Of a stretch of 64,000 nucleotides of DNA, positions 1 through 8,034 are shown piece by piece. Every line of letters starts with the position of its first letter. The stretch's first letter is position 1. Origin of the DNA: Scytonematopsis contorta HA4267-MV1 (GTDB lineage: Bacteria > Cyanobacteriota > Cyanobacteriia > Cyanobacteriales > Nostocaceae); assembly GCA_019359035.1 (NCBI GenBank), contig JAHHIC010000038.1:204709-268708 (forward strand), in the 5' to 3' direction. Made by a program: the position numbers and the translations under genes. The notes under the pieces were generated by a model. It saw only the letters and a list, made by a program, of their open reading frames with translations, searched no databases and was not told where the DNA came from.

Positions 1-253
1 TTTTCTTCAACCATTCTTGAAAACTTTGCTGTTCAGTTAATTGATTTTGTAGTCGAAAATCAATTATCGCTTGCTCGGTAACAGCCGAACTGACCTCAAC
101 ATCATCGCGATTTTGTATTTCTTGCTCCAAAGTGTACTGACGGAGAACATCCCCGATAAATTGTCCCAACTTTCCAGAAGCCTGCAAGTATTTTACCACT
201 TGCTTAGTCGAGAGGGACTGCTCATCTACTGTCAAAAATGATAGGTTTTCCAT
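1..253 (-). CDS. Parvulin-type peptidylprolyl isomerase, N-terminal part (cut by window edge)
   Basis: An open frame starts with ATG at 253 on the minus strand and runs off the left edge with no stop, giving about 84 residues (MENLSFLTVDEQSLSTKQVV at the start). The segment is hydrophilic and helical, with the QASGKLGQFIGDVLRQY and EQAIIDFRLQNQL patterns seen in the SurA-like N-terminal region of cyanobacterial PpiC-type isomerases. In this group the gene often sits near HlyD/ABC peptide exporters, which cannot be checked here. The catalytic parvulin domain would lie outside the window, so enzymatic function is inferred only from the N-terminal resemblance. Confidence 0.6.
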   Translation of the reverse strand, partial: MENLSFLTVDEQSLSTKQVVKYLQASGKLGQFIGDVLRQYTLEQEIQNRDDVEVSSAVTEQAIIDFRLQNQLTEQQSFQEWLKK

Positions 254-434
254 GAAATAAATACGTATACAACTTCTCGACCGTTATACAACAGAATTGC
301 GAAAGCGTCTCTTATTCTAGCGGACATTTACGCCTTGGAGACAATGCCATCGTAAGCAATGGAAGTGCTTAACGGCAACTACAACTAAAAAGAAGTTGTA
401 TAAAAAATATATACTAGCATCAGCAAGGAAGATA

Positions 435-1331
435 TCAAGGCATCGCAGCAGACCAAATTAAGGCAAAGAGCATAGCAGTACTAGCTCCTATCAATGTATT
501 TAAAATATTTACGACTTCATTCGTTAGCCAAGAATATTTAGACTGAAGTGTTGCCCCAATAACACTTTCCAAGTTAGTTGCGACAAAAGCAGCAGTTATA
601 CACCAAAGCACACCCAGTAGGTTAATTAAACCCAGACCCCAAGCCACACAAGCAATAACAATCGAGGCTAAAACACCAGCCAAAGTCCCTTCTAAGCTTA
701 CAGCACCTTCTGTACCGCGAGGAACAGGTTGCAGAGTCGTAATCAAATAAGTACTTTTACCGTAAGCTTTCCCCACCTCACTAGCACAGGTGTCAGAAAG
801 TTTAGTACTAAAACTAGCGACAAAGCCAAGAAGGAGGAGGGAGTGGGGAGTGGGGAATTGGGAGTAGGGAATTGGGAGTGGGGAATTGGGGATTGGGAAA
901 ATGCCGAAGTTTATTAGACCTATCCCTAAAGCACAAAGAGAACCCGTTAAAGCAGAACCCCAAACATTTTCTGGACCTCTAGCACCCGAACGTTTTTCTG
1001 CGATACCTTCCGCTTCTTTTTGTGCCATTCCCACTTTAGTTACTGCCGAACCTACAAGAAAATAAAACATTACTACTAAAAAGCCCTGCCAACCAAGGGT
1101 TCCCCACAGTAATACACCTAACACCCAAGCATGAATATACCCTGCAGGAGTGAGTAATTTTTTGGGTGAAATCCAAGCCACACCCAATAAAATTGTATTT
1201 AAACCCATTCCCACTAACCAAGGATTAGAAGGAAGAAACCTCAGGGAAGAAGTAAGAAATAACAAGGAAGAAAGAAGAGAGAAGAAGAACATTGTATGTA
1301 ATATATTCAAAACTCCAATTAATTTTGACAT
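435..1331 (-). CDS. DUF92 family membrane protein (VTE6-like, possible phytyl-phosphate kinase)
   Basis: The 298-residue protein is a chain of hydrophobic segments with the family motifs KKLLTPAGYIHAWVLG (about residues 56-71), FSTKLSDTCASEVGKAYGK and PVPRGTEGAVSLEGTLAG. The DUF92 family includes plant VTE6, which phosphorylates phytyl phosphate for tocopherol and phylloquinone synthesis; the same role here is inferred from family membership. The start is uncertain: the ATG at 1331 is only 11 bases from the divergent start at 1343, and homologues as I recall them begin nearer SNPWLVG, so a later start is possible. Residues of about 143-166 are encoded by heptamer repeats read in frame ([20 protein letters not shown]), between two membrane segments. 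Confidence 0.8.
   Translation of the reverse strand: MSKLIGVLNILHTMFFFSLLSSLLFLTSSLRFLPSNPWLVGMGLNTILLGVAWISPKKLLTPAGYIHAWVLGVLLWGTLGWQGFLVVMFYFLVGSAVTKVGMAQKEAEGIAEKRSGARGPENVWGSALTGSLCALGIGLINFGIFPIPNSPLPIPYSQFPTPHSLLLLGFVASFSTKLSDTCASEVGKAYGKSTYLITTLQPVPRGTEGAVSLEGTLAGVLASIVIACVAWGLGLINLLGVLWCITAAFVATNLESVIGATLQSKYSWLTNEVVNILNTLIGASTAMLFALIWSAAMP
833..905. repeat. Heptamer tandem repeat inside the DUF92 gene
   Basis: Units of the GGGGAGT / GGGAATT type lie inside the DUF92 coding frame without breaking it. The same units occur between genes at many other places in the window. Because 7 and 3 share no factor, three units give a 21-base period and a 7-residue peptide period ([14 protein letters not shown]). 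Confidence 0.9.
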
Positions 1332-1342
1332 CCTTCCTTCAT

Positions 1343-1771
1343 ATGAACCAAACTTTATTTCATCTTGCTTTCCCTGTTACGGATATCCAAAAAACAAAAG
1401 AATACTACGTTGACGGTTTAGGTTGTATTCCCGGTCGCGAAAACCCACATGCATTAATTCTCAACCTTTACGGACATCAACTAGTCGCTCACACCACCAA
1501 AGAAAACCTTATACCTCAACGCAGTATTTACCCTAGACATTTTGGGATTGTATTTAGACAAGAGACAGACTGGAAAGAATTACTGACAAAAGCACAACAA
1601 CGAAAATTACTTTTTAGAGACGAACCCAAAGAAAGATTTGTTGGTTCCCCCTTGGAACACCACACCTTCTTTTTAGAAGACCCATTTTATAACTTGATGG
1701 AATTTAAGTACTATCGTTACCCAGAAGCAATTTTTGGCAGTGCTGACTTCACAGAAATTGGGGAACGTTAG
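1343..1771 (+). CDS. VOC family protein (glyoxalase/dioxygenase fold)
   Basis: The ATG at 1343 gives 142 residues. The start LFHLAFPVTDIQKTKEYYVD, the central HFGIVF strand and the C-terminal FFLEDPFYNLMEFKYY match the two beta-alpha-beta-beta-beta modules of the vicinal oxygen chelate fold, with His, His and Glu at the usual metal-ligand places. An upstream in-frame GTG would add 17 residues overlapping the divergent DUF92 gene; the ATG is preferred because it begins exactly at the conserved first strand. The family covers glyoxalases, extradiol dioxygenases and resistance proteins, and the substrate cannot be read from the sequence. Confidence 0.85.
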   Translation: MNQTLFHLAFPVTDIQKTKEYYVDGLGCIPGRENPHALILNLYGHQLVAHTTKENLIPQRSIYPRHFGIVFRQETDWKELLTKAQQRKLLFRDEPKERFVGSPLEHHTFFLEDPFYNLMEFKYYRYPEAIFGSADFTEIGER

Positions 1772-1845
1772 GACAATTCGCAATTCGCAATAAGCCGAGG
1801 CGGCACGCTTCGCGAACGCAATTCGCAATTCCCCACTCCCACTCC
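1772..1845. repeat. Short repeats between convergent genes
   Basis: Units of AATTCGC flank the interspersed element GGCGGCACGCTTCGCGAACGC, followed by CCCCACTCCCACTCCC. The spacer between the VOC gene and the lipase gene consists almost only of such repeats; a related GC-rich element recurs near 46450-46500. Confidence 0.75.
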
Positions 1846-2445
1846 CTACCTAAGAGGTTCAGCCAAAGTTTGTGCAACTGCTCCTATACTCCTGGGGTCA
1901 GTTAGCATCCAAGCGTGCAAACCAACTGGTATTATTAATTCTTTTCCCACAGGCATATGAGAACTGTTTGCCGGAACAATCATTGCGTCATAGGGTGTCC
2001 AGATGGAAGTAAAATTAATTTTCCCCAACATCTCCACATCACTATTCAAATCTTGTAAAAAAGCACTGTTGGGACGCATCTGAAGGCAACCAGGTAGCCA
2101 AGAACCATAAGCAATAAAAGTTCCGTGGTGGGGTGAGGAAATAGTGATAAACCGCTGAACACGATTAATCCCCCCCAACCTTTGCATATAGTAACGACTA
2201 ATAATTCCCCCCATACTAAACCCTACCAGGTCAAATGGCTGCTCTGATTCAAAGGTGGAATCAATATAATCCGCTAGTTGCTTTGCCAAAAATTCTAAAC
2301 CCACTGTTCCATTATTGGGTTTTAAATCTAGGTCATATACAACCCAACCTAATTTTTTTAAACTAGGTAGCATCCTGTAAAAAACTTTACCTGTATCCCA
2401 AATCCCATGTACTAGTAACACCGGATTTCGTTGCTGAATGCTCAT
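1846..2445 (-). CDS. Lipase-like alpha/beta hydrolase
   Basis: The 199-residue protein opens with PVLLVHGIWDTGKVF, the oxyanion-hole HG strand of alpha/beta hydrolases, and carries the nucleophile elbow GFSMGG (about residues 75-80) followed by IISRYYMQRLGG. A late His in VGLHAWMLTD is a candidate catalytic base. There is no signal peptide, so it appears cytoplasmic. The pattern fits the short triacylglycerol lipase / PGAP1-like esterases of cyanobacteria; the natural ester is unknown. It converges with the VOC gene and the spacer is repeats. Confidence 0.8.
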   Translation of the reverse strand: MSIQQRNPVLLVHGIWDTGKVFYRMLPSLKKLGWVVYDLDLKPNNGTVGLEFLAKQLADYIDSTFESEQPFDLVGFSMGGIISRYYMQRLGGINRVQRFITISSPHHGTFIAYGSWLPGCLQMRPNSAFLQDLNSDVEMLGKINFTSIWTPYDAMIVPANSSHMPVGKELIIPVGLHAWMLTDPRSIGAVAQTLAEPLR

Positions 2446-2892
2446 ATATGAATGTAAATATAAATAAACCTATTTTGTTTCAAATTTAGCTTTTTTTTCT
2501 TTTCTTTTGCCCTCTACCTTGATTTTGATAGCTGAACCACTGGGTTTAAAGCATTTTTCTTGACAAAAAAACTTTTGACAGGCTTGTTTTTAAAAGTTAA
2601 TGTTAATTTTTTTTAAGCATTCATTAAGAAACTTGCCCTGAGTCACAAGAAAATCTAATAATTAAGTCTGACCATATACAAGTAGCAATTCCTGAAAAGA
2701 AACGGTTTTGAACTTGCCTTATGCTGTCAAAATTAATATAGATGCTGCACTTAACTCTACTGTGGCTATCACCAAAATGGATTAACACAGTCGCGTAAGT
2801 GAGTAAAGGATAAGTTGATAAAATGTAACATTGTCCCGTAATTTTTTAAGAATTGCGGTTTTATACAGCTATAACAGGCAGGAGTAATTGTG
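2446..2892. other. Divergent intergenic region, 447 bases
   Basis: AT-rich DNA between the divergent lipase gene and the Ala/Lys-rich gene, so it must hold both promoters. A Shine-Dalgarno AGGAG lies at 2880-2884. I saw no RNA gene, repeat or clear operator. Confidence 0.5.
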
Positions 2893-3456
2893 ATGACTGG
2901 CAAAATCGTTAATTTTGTGACTGGGCTGCTTCCAAAGAAGAAAAATGGCGGTTACTACTTACAACTAGAAGACGAAACCAAAGAAGTAAAGCCCAAGGTT
3001 GAGAACAAGAAAGCTCAGAGCAAGACAACAGAAACAACGGAAACACTTAATGGTTCAAAACCAGTAGAAGCAGCTGTCGCTGAAGCACCTGCTGCGGCCA
3101 AAGCAGCAGTAAAGGAAACAGTAGCAGCAGCAACAGATGTAGTAGAAAAAACAGTCGAAAAAGTTGAAAAAACAGTCGAAAAAGCAGAGAAAGCGGTAGA
3201 AAAAGCTGCACCGAAATCGGCAAAATCAAAGACAAAAGCAGTCAAAACTGAGTCAGCACAAAACGGTAAAGCCCCAGCAGCAAAACCCGCTAGTCCTGCA
3301 CCCAAACCAGCTGCTGTCACCCCAGCATTGCCACCAGAAACAGCTTTTGCCTCAAAATATCTTGTTCCTACTAATACCAATGGTCGTCGTCGTCCTGGTC
3401 CTAGCATGAATCCATTTATGGATATGGCACGTCAAGCTAAAACTCCGAATAAATAG
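2893..3456 (+). CDS. Ala/Lys/Pro-rich low-complexity protein, function unknown
   Basis: About 187 residues from ATG 2893, placed 8 bases after AGGAG; the GTG just before it at 2890 is an alternative start. The N-terminus (MTGKIVNFVTGLLPKKKNGG) and the C-terminus (NTNGRRRPGPSMNPFMDMAR) look structured and conserved. The middle, about residues 45-145, is an Ala/Lys/Glu linker with heptad-like repeats of the VEKTVEKVEKTVEKAEKAV type, followed by a PAAKPASPAPKP stretch. This recalls histone H1-like or coiled-coil linker proteins. I know no function; a role in binding nucleic acid or membranes would be a guess. Confidence 0.75.
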   Translation: MTGKIVNFVTGLLPKKKNGGYYLQLEDETKEVKPKVENKKAQSKTTETTETLNGSKPVEAAVAEAPAAAKAAVKETVAAATDVVEKTVEKVEKTVEKAEKAVEKAAPKSAKSKTKAVKTESAQNGKAPAAKPASPAPKPAAVTPALPPETAFASKYLVPTNTNGRRRPGPSMNPFMDMARQAKTPNK

Positions 3457-3537
3457 GGAATGGGGAATGGGTAATGGGTAATAGGTAATAGAAGAAAGCA
3501 ATTACCAATTACCAATTACCAATTACCAATTACCATT
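3457..3537. repeat. Heptamer tandem repeats
   Basis: Units of GGGAATG/GGGTAAT followed by ATTACCA units. The last units run into the 3' end of the convergent TPR gene and encode its final residues NGNW and the stop codon. Confidence 0.9.
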
Positions 3538-4599
3538 TTTAACAAACACTAATCCGCTATATAGCTGAAATGCTGGGTCCCAGAGTGTTGATTCTCTGCG
3601 AAATAGATGAATGTGTGAATCTATTTGACCCAGCAATTCTTTGTAATCTAATACTGTTTCCCCAAAGGGTGTAAAATCAGACCAAGTTTTTACTATTGGC
3701 GTTTGCTGCTCAAGCCATTGAGAAAGGCTATTCCAATTTATTCGGTTTGTATTTTTACTAGGTTCCCCTGCAATTTTGATACCTTCTTGAAAATTATAGC
3801 CGTGGTCATGAATTCTGATAATGCAGCGTCTTTTGGCTAGGTGTAAATCGCAAAATTGGAAGTAATCTTGAGTCTTGGTCTTGCGTTCCACTTGCCAACG
3901 GTTGTTTACGTTAACGACTTGCTCAAAAATGGGTAAAAGACCTACGACACGAGCGGTAACTTCCGACCAGTCAAAGTTGAGAGAACCAATTTGACCATTG
4001 GGGTTACGACAAACAATACTGGCTCCTGAAATTGATTCTTGGAAGTAATCGACTTGAAGTACCTCAATTTTTTGCACATCACTTATTTTTGCCCAAAAAC
4101 AAGGAATGCCAACATTTAAAAATTGTTCACCGTAAAATTTTAATTCTCCAACAGCACCAGTGCGGTATAATTTCCATCCACGACTCGGTAGTAATAGCCT
4201 TGCACTATAGGGGTCAATTTGCATGATTTTGGCAAATTGTTGAGCAGCTTCAGTTTTGAGTTCGTTACTAATTGGTTCTAAAATTAACAATCCCGGTTCA
4301 GTATTATTTGGGTCAGCGGTTGCTTCCGCTATTGCTTGTTGGCGTTCTTGCTTTTCAATTTCTTGTAGTCGTTGTAATCCTTGTCGTGCTTGGGTGACTA
4401 TTTTGTTATTTGTGGTATCCCGTAGTAAACGACGATAAATTTTTTCCGCTTCTGGGTGTTTTTCATGCACTTCATAAAGTTTTGCCGCATATAATTTCAC
4501 CCAAGGGTCTTCGGGTGATTCTTTTAGGAGCTGCTTGACTAACTTGGCTGCGGTTTTATAATCTTTTTTTTCAAAGGCGGATGCAACTTGCTCTAGCAT
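3523..4599 (-). CDS. TPR-containing protein of unknown function
   Basis: 358 residues. The first 90 or so form tetratricopeptide-like helix pairs (AFEKKDYKTAAKLVKQLLKE; LYEVHEKHPEAEKIYRRLLR). A Gln/Ala linker follows, then a globular C-terminal domain of about 240 residues with SARLLLPSRGWKLYRTGAVG and QDYFQFCDLHLAKRRCIIRI that I recognise only as a conserved cyanobacterial family. There is no signal peptide. The TPR end suggests a protein-protein scaffold. The last four codons and the stop come from a heptamer repeat array, so the native C-terminus was probably altered when the array spread. Confidence 0.7.
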   Translation of the reverse strand: MLEQVASAFEKKDYKTAAKLVKQLLKESPEDPWVKLYAAKLYEVHEKHPEAEKIYRRLLRDTTNNKIVTQARQGLQRLQEIEKQERQQAIAEATADPNNTEPGLLILEPISNELKTEAAQQFAKIMQIDPYSARLLLPSRGWKLYRTGAVGELKFYGEQFLNVGIPCFWAKISDVQKIEVLQVDYFQESISGASIVCRNPNGQIGSLNFDWSEVTARVVGLLPIFEQVVNVNNRWQVERKTKTQDYFQFCDLHLAKRRCIIRIHDHGYNFQEGIKIAGEPSKNTNRINWNSLSQWLEQQTPIVKTWSDFTPFGETVLDYKELLGQIDSHIHLFRRESTLWDPAFQLYSGLVFVKNGNW

Positions 4600-4664
4600 T
4601 CATCTATATAAGTATAAAAGCCCAAATTAGCAAAAAAAATCGGCTTTGGCACATCGTACCCAAT

Positions 4665-5504
4665 TTAAAATCCAAAAGCTAAAGCATCAAGCATACATTT
4701 ACCTTTATCACGTCCAACCTCTAAGTAAATCTCTAGCAGTTCTTCATAAGCTGTTGCTCCCCCTACAATATTCCAAAACTCACCACCAATCAACACAGCT
4801 TCATTCCAAGGGGTATAGTTTATTGCTTGTGACCATTTATAATCAGCTTTTGTAGAACCGTAAGGATTATATGGCATAGCGTAATAAGCTTGTAGTTGAG
4901 GGCGATTTTTTCCACGCAATAAGTGAAACCTTAAGAGACGTTGCGTTACTTCTAAGCACTGTCCCTTATTTGGTTTTGGTGATTTTATTTCAAATATAAA
5001 TTCTGTTCCATTTTTGGCAAGGATATAAATATCAGCACGAACGCTTTTGATTTGCAAATCATCTGAGCGTCTTGCTAGAAGTACAGCTGATATCATCGCT
5101 TCCAGAGATGGTTTTGCTTGTCCTCTGTTAGTTGCGGATTCGTAATTTTCTTTTTGGCGTTCAGCTTCAGCAAAAGCCGCAAGACTTACTTCTGCTTTAA
5201 TATCGTAACCTCGACGAACCTCTTGATGATTTTCAAGAGCAATCAGACGAGCGCATTCTTCAAGTGAATTTCCTAATCTAGTAGTTAATCCGCGTTCAAA
5301 TTGGTTTATACGTATTAATTCTGGAGGAATTAATGCAGCTTGAAAGGGTTTTAATTCCCCATTAGATGAAAATCGAGAAAGATACTCTGCTGCATTATCA
5401 GGTTTTATAATTTGGCGTCCTTTGTATTCGTCTAATAAGCCTTGAATAAATCCTTCTAAATATCCTTTGATTTCTGTACGGGTTTTAGAATTAATTGCGG
5501 CCAT
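4665..5504 (-). CDS. TdeIII-family type II restriction endonuclease
   Basis: 280 residues from ATG 5504, which follows the methyltransferase stop by 4 bases and has GGAGG at 5517-5521. The start MAAINSKTRTEIKGYLEGFI and the nuclease core (RADIYILAKNGTEFIFEIKS at about residues 153-173, a PD-(D/E)xK arrangement with Asp, then ExK) match the TdeIII family as I know it. That family cuts GGNCC, so this specificity is predicted, not shown. A longer frame would start inside the methyltransferase gene and is less likely. The gene pair is ordered methylase then nuclease on one strand, which favours protection before cutting. Confidence 0.8.
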   Translation of the reverse strand: MAAINSKTRTEIKGYLEGFIQGLLDEYKGRQIIKPDNAAEYLSRFSSNGELKPFQAALIPPELIRINQFERGLTTRLGNSLEECARLIALENHQEVRRGYDIKAEVSLAAFAEAERQKENYESATNRGQAKPSLEAMISAVLLARRSDDLQIKSVRADIYILAKNGTEFIFEIKSPKPNKGQCLEVTQRLLRFHLLRGKNRPQLQAYYAMPYNPYGSTKADYKWSQAINYTPWNEAVLIGGEFWNIVGGATAYEELLEIYLEVGRDKGKCMLDALAFGF

Positions 5505-5508
5505 GCTC

Positions 5509-6972
5509 TTAAATAACCTCCAACAAAGCTTTTGCCAAATGGTAAACAACCGGAACAGAAACTGCATTACCAAATTGGTGTTTTGCTGTGGTTTCATTCT
5601 CAGCTATTTGGAACCATTCAGGAAAACCTTGTAATCTTGCATAATCTTGCGCTGTTAGAGGTTGGTATTTTTTATTTTTGTAAATTTTTTCAATAAATGT
5701 TTGCTTGTATGCTTCTGGCTCCAGACATTCTATAGATATTGTCGCTACAAAATCTCTAGTTCCTGTCGCAGTTAAAGTCGCAATTGCATCTGCATGAGGT
5801 AAGAAAATTTTTGATACACCATTAATTCCTGAAGATATTTTAGAGTTCACAAATTCGTATCCTGTATTTTCTACTAATTTTAAAATTTCTTTAGATACGA
5901 GATTATCAATTTCTTCTTGCATTAAATCTGGAATTAGTGATTTCAGTATATCAAAACTGAGAGGATTACCATCTTTGGGACCATAAATTTTCTTTCTTCT
6001 ATTTTTCAAAATTGTTAAACAAATAAATTTTTCTCTAGGGGTTGTATCGATTAAATCCCAGGAATGAACTGTTGTGTGACCATCGCGAATATCAGCAAAC
6101 GTAAAAAAATCATTCAACTCGTCTATTTTTTGAAATCTACCCCTAGAAGCAGGAATTTTACCACCCTCAAATAAAACTTCCGGTGGAAATTTTTTCTTAA
6201 TAAAATTACTGCGTTGAAGACCAGGAATAACATCATAGAGTTTTAGCTGTTTTCCTAGTGGCTTAGGAAAAGTAAAACCCCAAGAATTTTCTAAATCATT
6301 TCTAATACCGACAATAAATATCCTATCCCTATCTTGGGGTACACCAAAGTCATATGAGTTCAATACTTGGTATTTAATTACATACCCCGATTTTGTCAAA
6401 TTAGAAATTATATAGTTCAAACTAGCGATATTTCTTGGTTCGGTTAAACCTTTGACATTTTCAAATATAAAAGCTTTTGGCTGGTTAACTTCTATTAATC
6501 TAAAAACATCCAGCCACAATTTACCTCTAGGGTCAGACAAGCCTTGTAACTTACCTGCTATTGACCAAGGTTGACAAGGAACTCCTCCAACTATAATATC
6601 TATTTTGAAAGGTAATTTACTAATATTAGTAATATCACCCAAAAAAGATTCGTTTAAATTAGAGTCACTGAGAAAATTATTTTGATAAGTTTTAATCGCT
6701 TCCTTATTAATTTCCGAATATCCTAAACAAATTCCTCCCAATTCTTGCAAAGGTATTCTAAATCCACCGATACCAGCAAATAAGTCCACAAATGTAAATT
6801 TTGATTTGCAACTGATATTAGTTATGGGTCGCGTTGGTTGAAATAAATCAAATAATTCTAACTGTTGAGCATAAATACTTGTTTCCATCTGGTTGCTTTT
6901 GAGACTGCTGAGTGGAGGAAAAAGTTGTTTTTTGGATTTTATCAGATTTATTAACGTTTGACGTAGAGACAT
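5509..6972 (-). CDS. C5-cytosine DNA methyltransferase of the adjoining restriction system
   Basis: 487 residues with the ordered C5-methyltransferase motifs: FVDLFAGIGGFRIPL (motif I, about residues 58-72), GGVPCQPWSIAG with the catalytic Pro-Cys (motif IV, about 129-140), FENVKGL (motif VI), QDRDRIFIVGIR (motif VIII) and QFGNAVSVPVV near the end (motif X). The target-recognition region between motifs VIII and IX is long. The start may be 6972 or the in-frame ATG at 6888; neither has a good ribosome site. It is the partner of the TdeIII-like nuclease 4 bases downstream and lies 36 bases after rsmE on the same strand, so it may be transcribed with rsmE. Confidence 0.92.
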   Translation of the reverse strand: MSLRQTLINLIKSKKQLFPPLSSLKSNQMETSIYAQQLELFDLFQPTRPITNISCKSKFTFVDLFAGIGGFRIPLQELGGICLGYSEINKEAIKTYQNNFLSDSNLNESFLGDITNISKLPFKIDIIVGGVPCQPWSIAGKLQGLSDPRGKLWLDVFRLIEVNQPKAFIFENVKGLTEPRNIASLNYIISNLTKSGYVIKYQVLNSYDFGVPQDRDRIFIVGIRNDLENSWGFTFPKPLGKQLKLYDVIPGLQRSNFIKKKFPPEVLFEGGKIPASRGRFQKIDELNDFFTFADIRDGHTTVHSWDLIDTTPREKFICLTILKNRRKKIYGPKDGNPLSFDILKSLIPDLMQEEIDNLVSKEILKLVENTGYEFVNSKISSGINGVSKIFLPHADAIATLTATGTRDFVATISIECLEPEAYKQTFIEKIYKNKKYQPLTAQDYARLQGFPEWFQIAENETTAKHQFGNAVSVPVVYHLAKALLEVI

Positions 6973-7008
6973 TACATGTAAGGTTTTTACATCGTGTCTA
7001 CATTATTG

Positions 7009-7746
7009 TCAAGATTCTAAAAAAGCCCCCACAACAGATAAAGCAAAAATAGGAGCTGTAACCGCTCGCAAAATTCTTTTTCCTAAAGAAACAGGCTCAA
7101 ATCCTAAATTGACCGCACTTTCCAATTCTTTTCCTGTCCATCCCCCCTCTGGACCTGTGGCAATAATGAGGGACATTTGCTGTTGGTCATTTATTATTTT
7201 TTCTTTAGGTAAGCAACTTAATAAATGCGGATAATCACCTCGTGCATCACAAATAAATTTATGATGTGTAGAAGATGACAAATCACCACTAATAAATGAC
7301 ACAACAGAAGTAGGTTCCAAAATCGTGGGTACAAACGCCCGCTCGGATTGCTCAGCCGCTTCTATCGCTATACGTCGCCAACGTTCCAGCTTTTGGGGAC
7401 TGGGATTAAGTAAGGTGCGTGCGCTGACCGCTGGCGCAATACAAGATACTCCAACTTCAGTGCATACACGCACAATATCATCAAAAGCATTTCCTTTGGG
7501 TAATGCCACCATCAGAGTCACAGAAGCAGGTAATTCGGTTTTGAACTGCAATGGTTCTAAAATCTCGGCTTGTTCCGCTGTTAGTTGTGCTAACCAACCT
7601 GAGCCAAACCCATCCATTGCAATAAATTTATCACCCTCATGTAATCGCAAAACATTTCCCAGATAATGTTGTTGCTCTTTTGTCAGAAAAATTTCCCCAG
7701 ATTGGAGTTGGGAGGATGTTATTGCAATTCGTTGAAGTTGAGACAT
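7009..7746 (-). CDS. rsmE: 16S rRNA (uracil-1498-N3)-methyltransferase
   Basis: 245 residues, the usual RsmE length. It has the N-terminal PUA-like domain (HYLGNVLRLHEGDKFIAMDG) and the C-terminal SPOUT knot signature TGPEGGWTGKELESA (from about residue 197) with LGKRILRAVTAP, which binds S-adenosylmethionine. It methylates U1498 of 16S rRNA in the 30S subunit. It is the gene upstream of the restriction-modification pair. The sequence immediately before its ATG is a heptamer repeat array, so its promoter is either within or beyond those repeats. Confidence 0.95.
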   Translation of the reverse strand: MSQLQRIAITSSQLQSGEIFLTKEQQHYLGNVLRLHEGDKFIAMDGFGSGWLAQLTAEQAEILEPLQFKTELPASVTLMVALPKGNAFDDIVRVCTEVGVSCIAPAVSARTLLNPSPQKLERWRRIAIEAAEQSERAFVPTILEPTSVVSFISGDLSSSTHHKFICDARGDYPHLLSCLPKEKIINDQQQMSLIIATGPEGGWTGKELESAVNLGFEPVSLGKRILRAVTAPIFALSVVGAFLES

Positions 7747-7850
7747 TGGGAGTGGGGAATGGGGAATGGGGAATTGGGAATGGGGAATGGGGAATTGGGA
7801 ATGGGGAATGGGGAATGGGGAATGGAGAATTGGGAATGGGGAATGGTTAT
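7747..7850. repeat. Heptamer tandem repeats before rsmE
   Basis: About 14 units of GGGGAAT / GGGAATT in a row starting right at the rsmE start codon, on the upstream side of the gene. Confidence 0.95.
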
Positions 7851-7851
7851 T

Positions 7852-8034
7852 TGTAGGTTGGGTTGAGGAACGAAACCCAACAAAGTCTTGAAAATGTTAG
7901 GTTTCCCAAAGTCTTGAAAATGTTGGGTTTCCCAAAGCCTCAACCCAACCTAAGTATTTTGTTAGGTTTCCCAAAGTCTTGAAAATGTTGGGTTTCCCAA
8001 AGCCTCAACCCAACCTACGTGTTTTGTTGGGTTT
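7852..8034. repeat. 65-bp tandem repeat with TAGGTTGGGTTGAGG palindrome
   Basis: A unit beginning GTCTTGAAAATGTTGGGTTT recurs with a 65-base period (7911 and 7976), preceded by a partial copy. Each unit carries CCTCAACCCAACCTA, the complement of TAGGTTGGGTTGAGG at the left edge, so the block can fold into hairpins. A lone relative lies near 49780. It fills the space between the sir 3' end and the rsmE upstream repeats. Confidence 0.85.

Noticed and set aside
3015..3407. Antisense frame across the Ala/Lys-rich gene
   Set aside because: It is the complement of repeated Ala/Lys/Glu codons with no ribosome site.
4665..5597. Longer nuclease start at 5597
   Set aside because: It would read 31 codons inside the methyltransferase gene; the ATG at 5504 has GGAGG upstream and begins at the conserved region.
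7719..7943. Frames before rsmE with PIPNSPF and GMGNGE periods
   Set aside because: Both strands of the heptamer array are open by nature of the repeat; there is no start context or conserved region.
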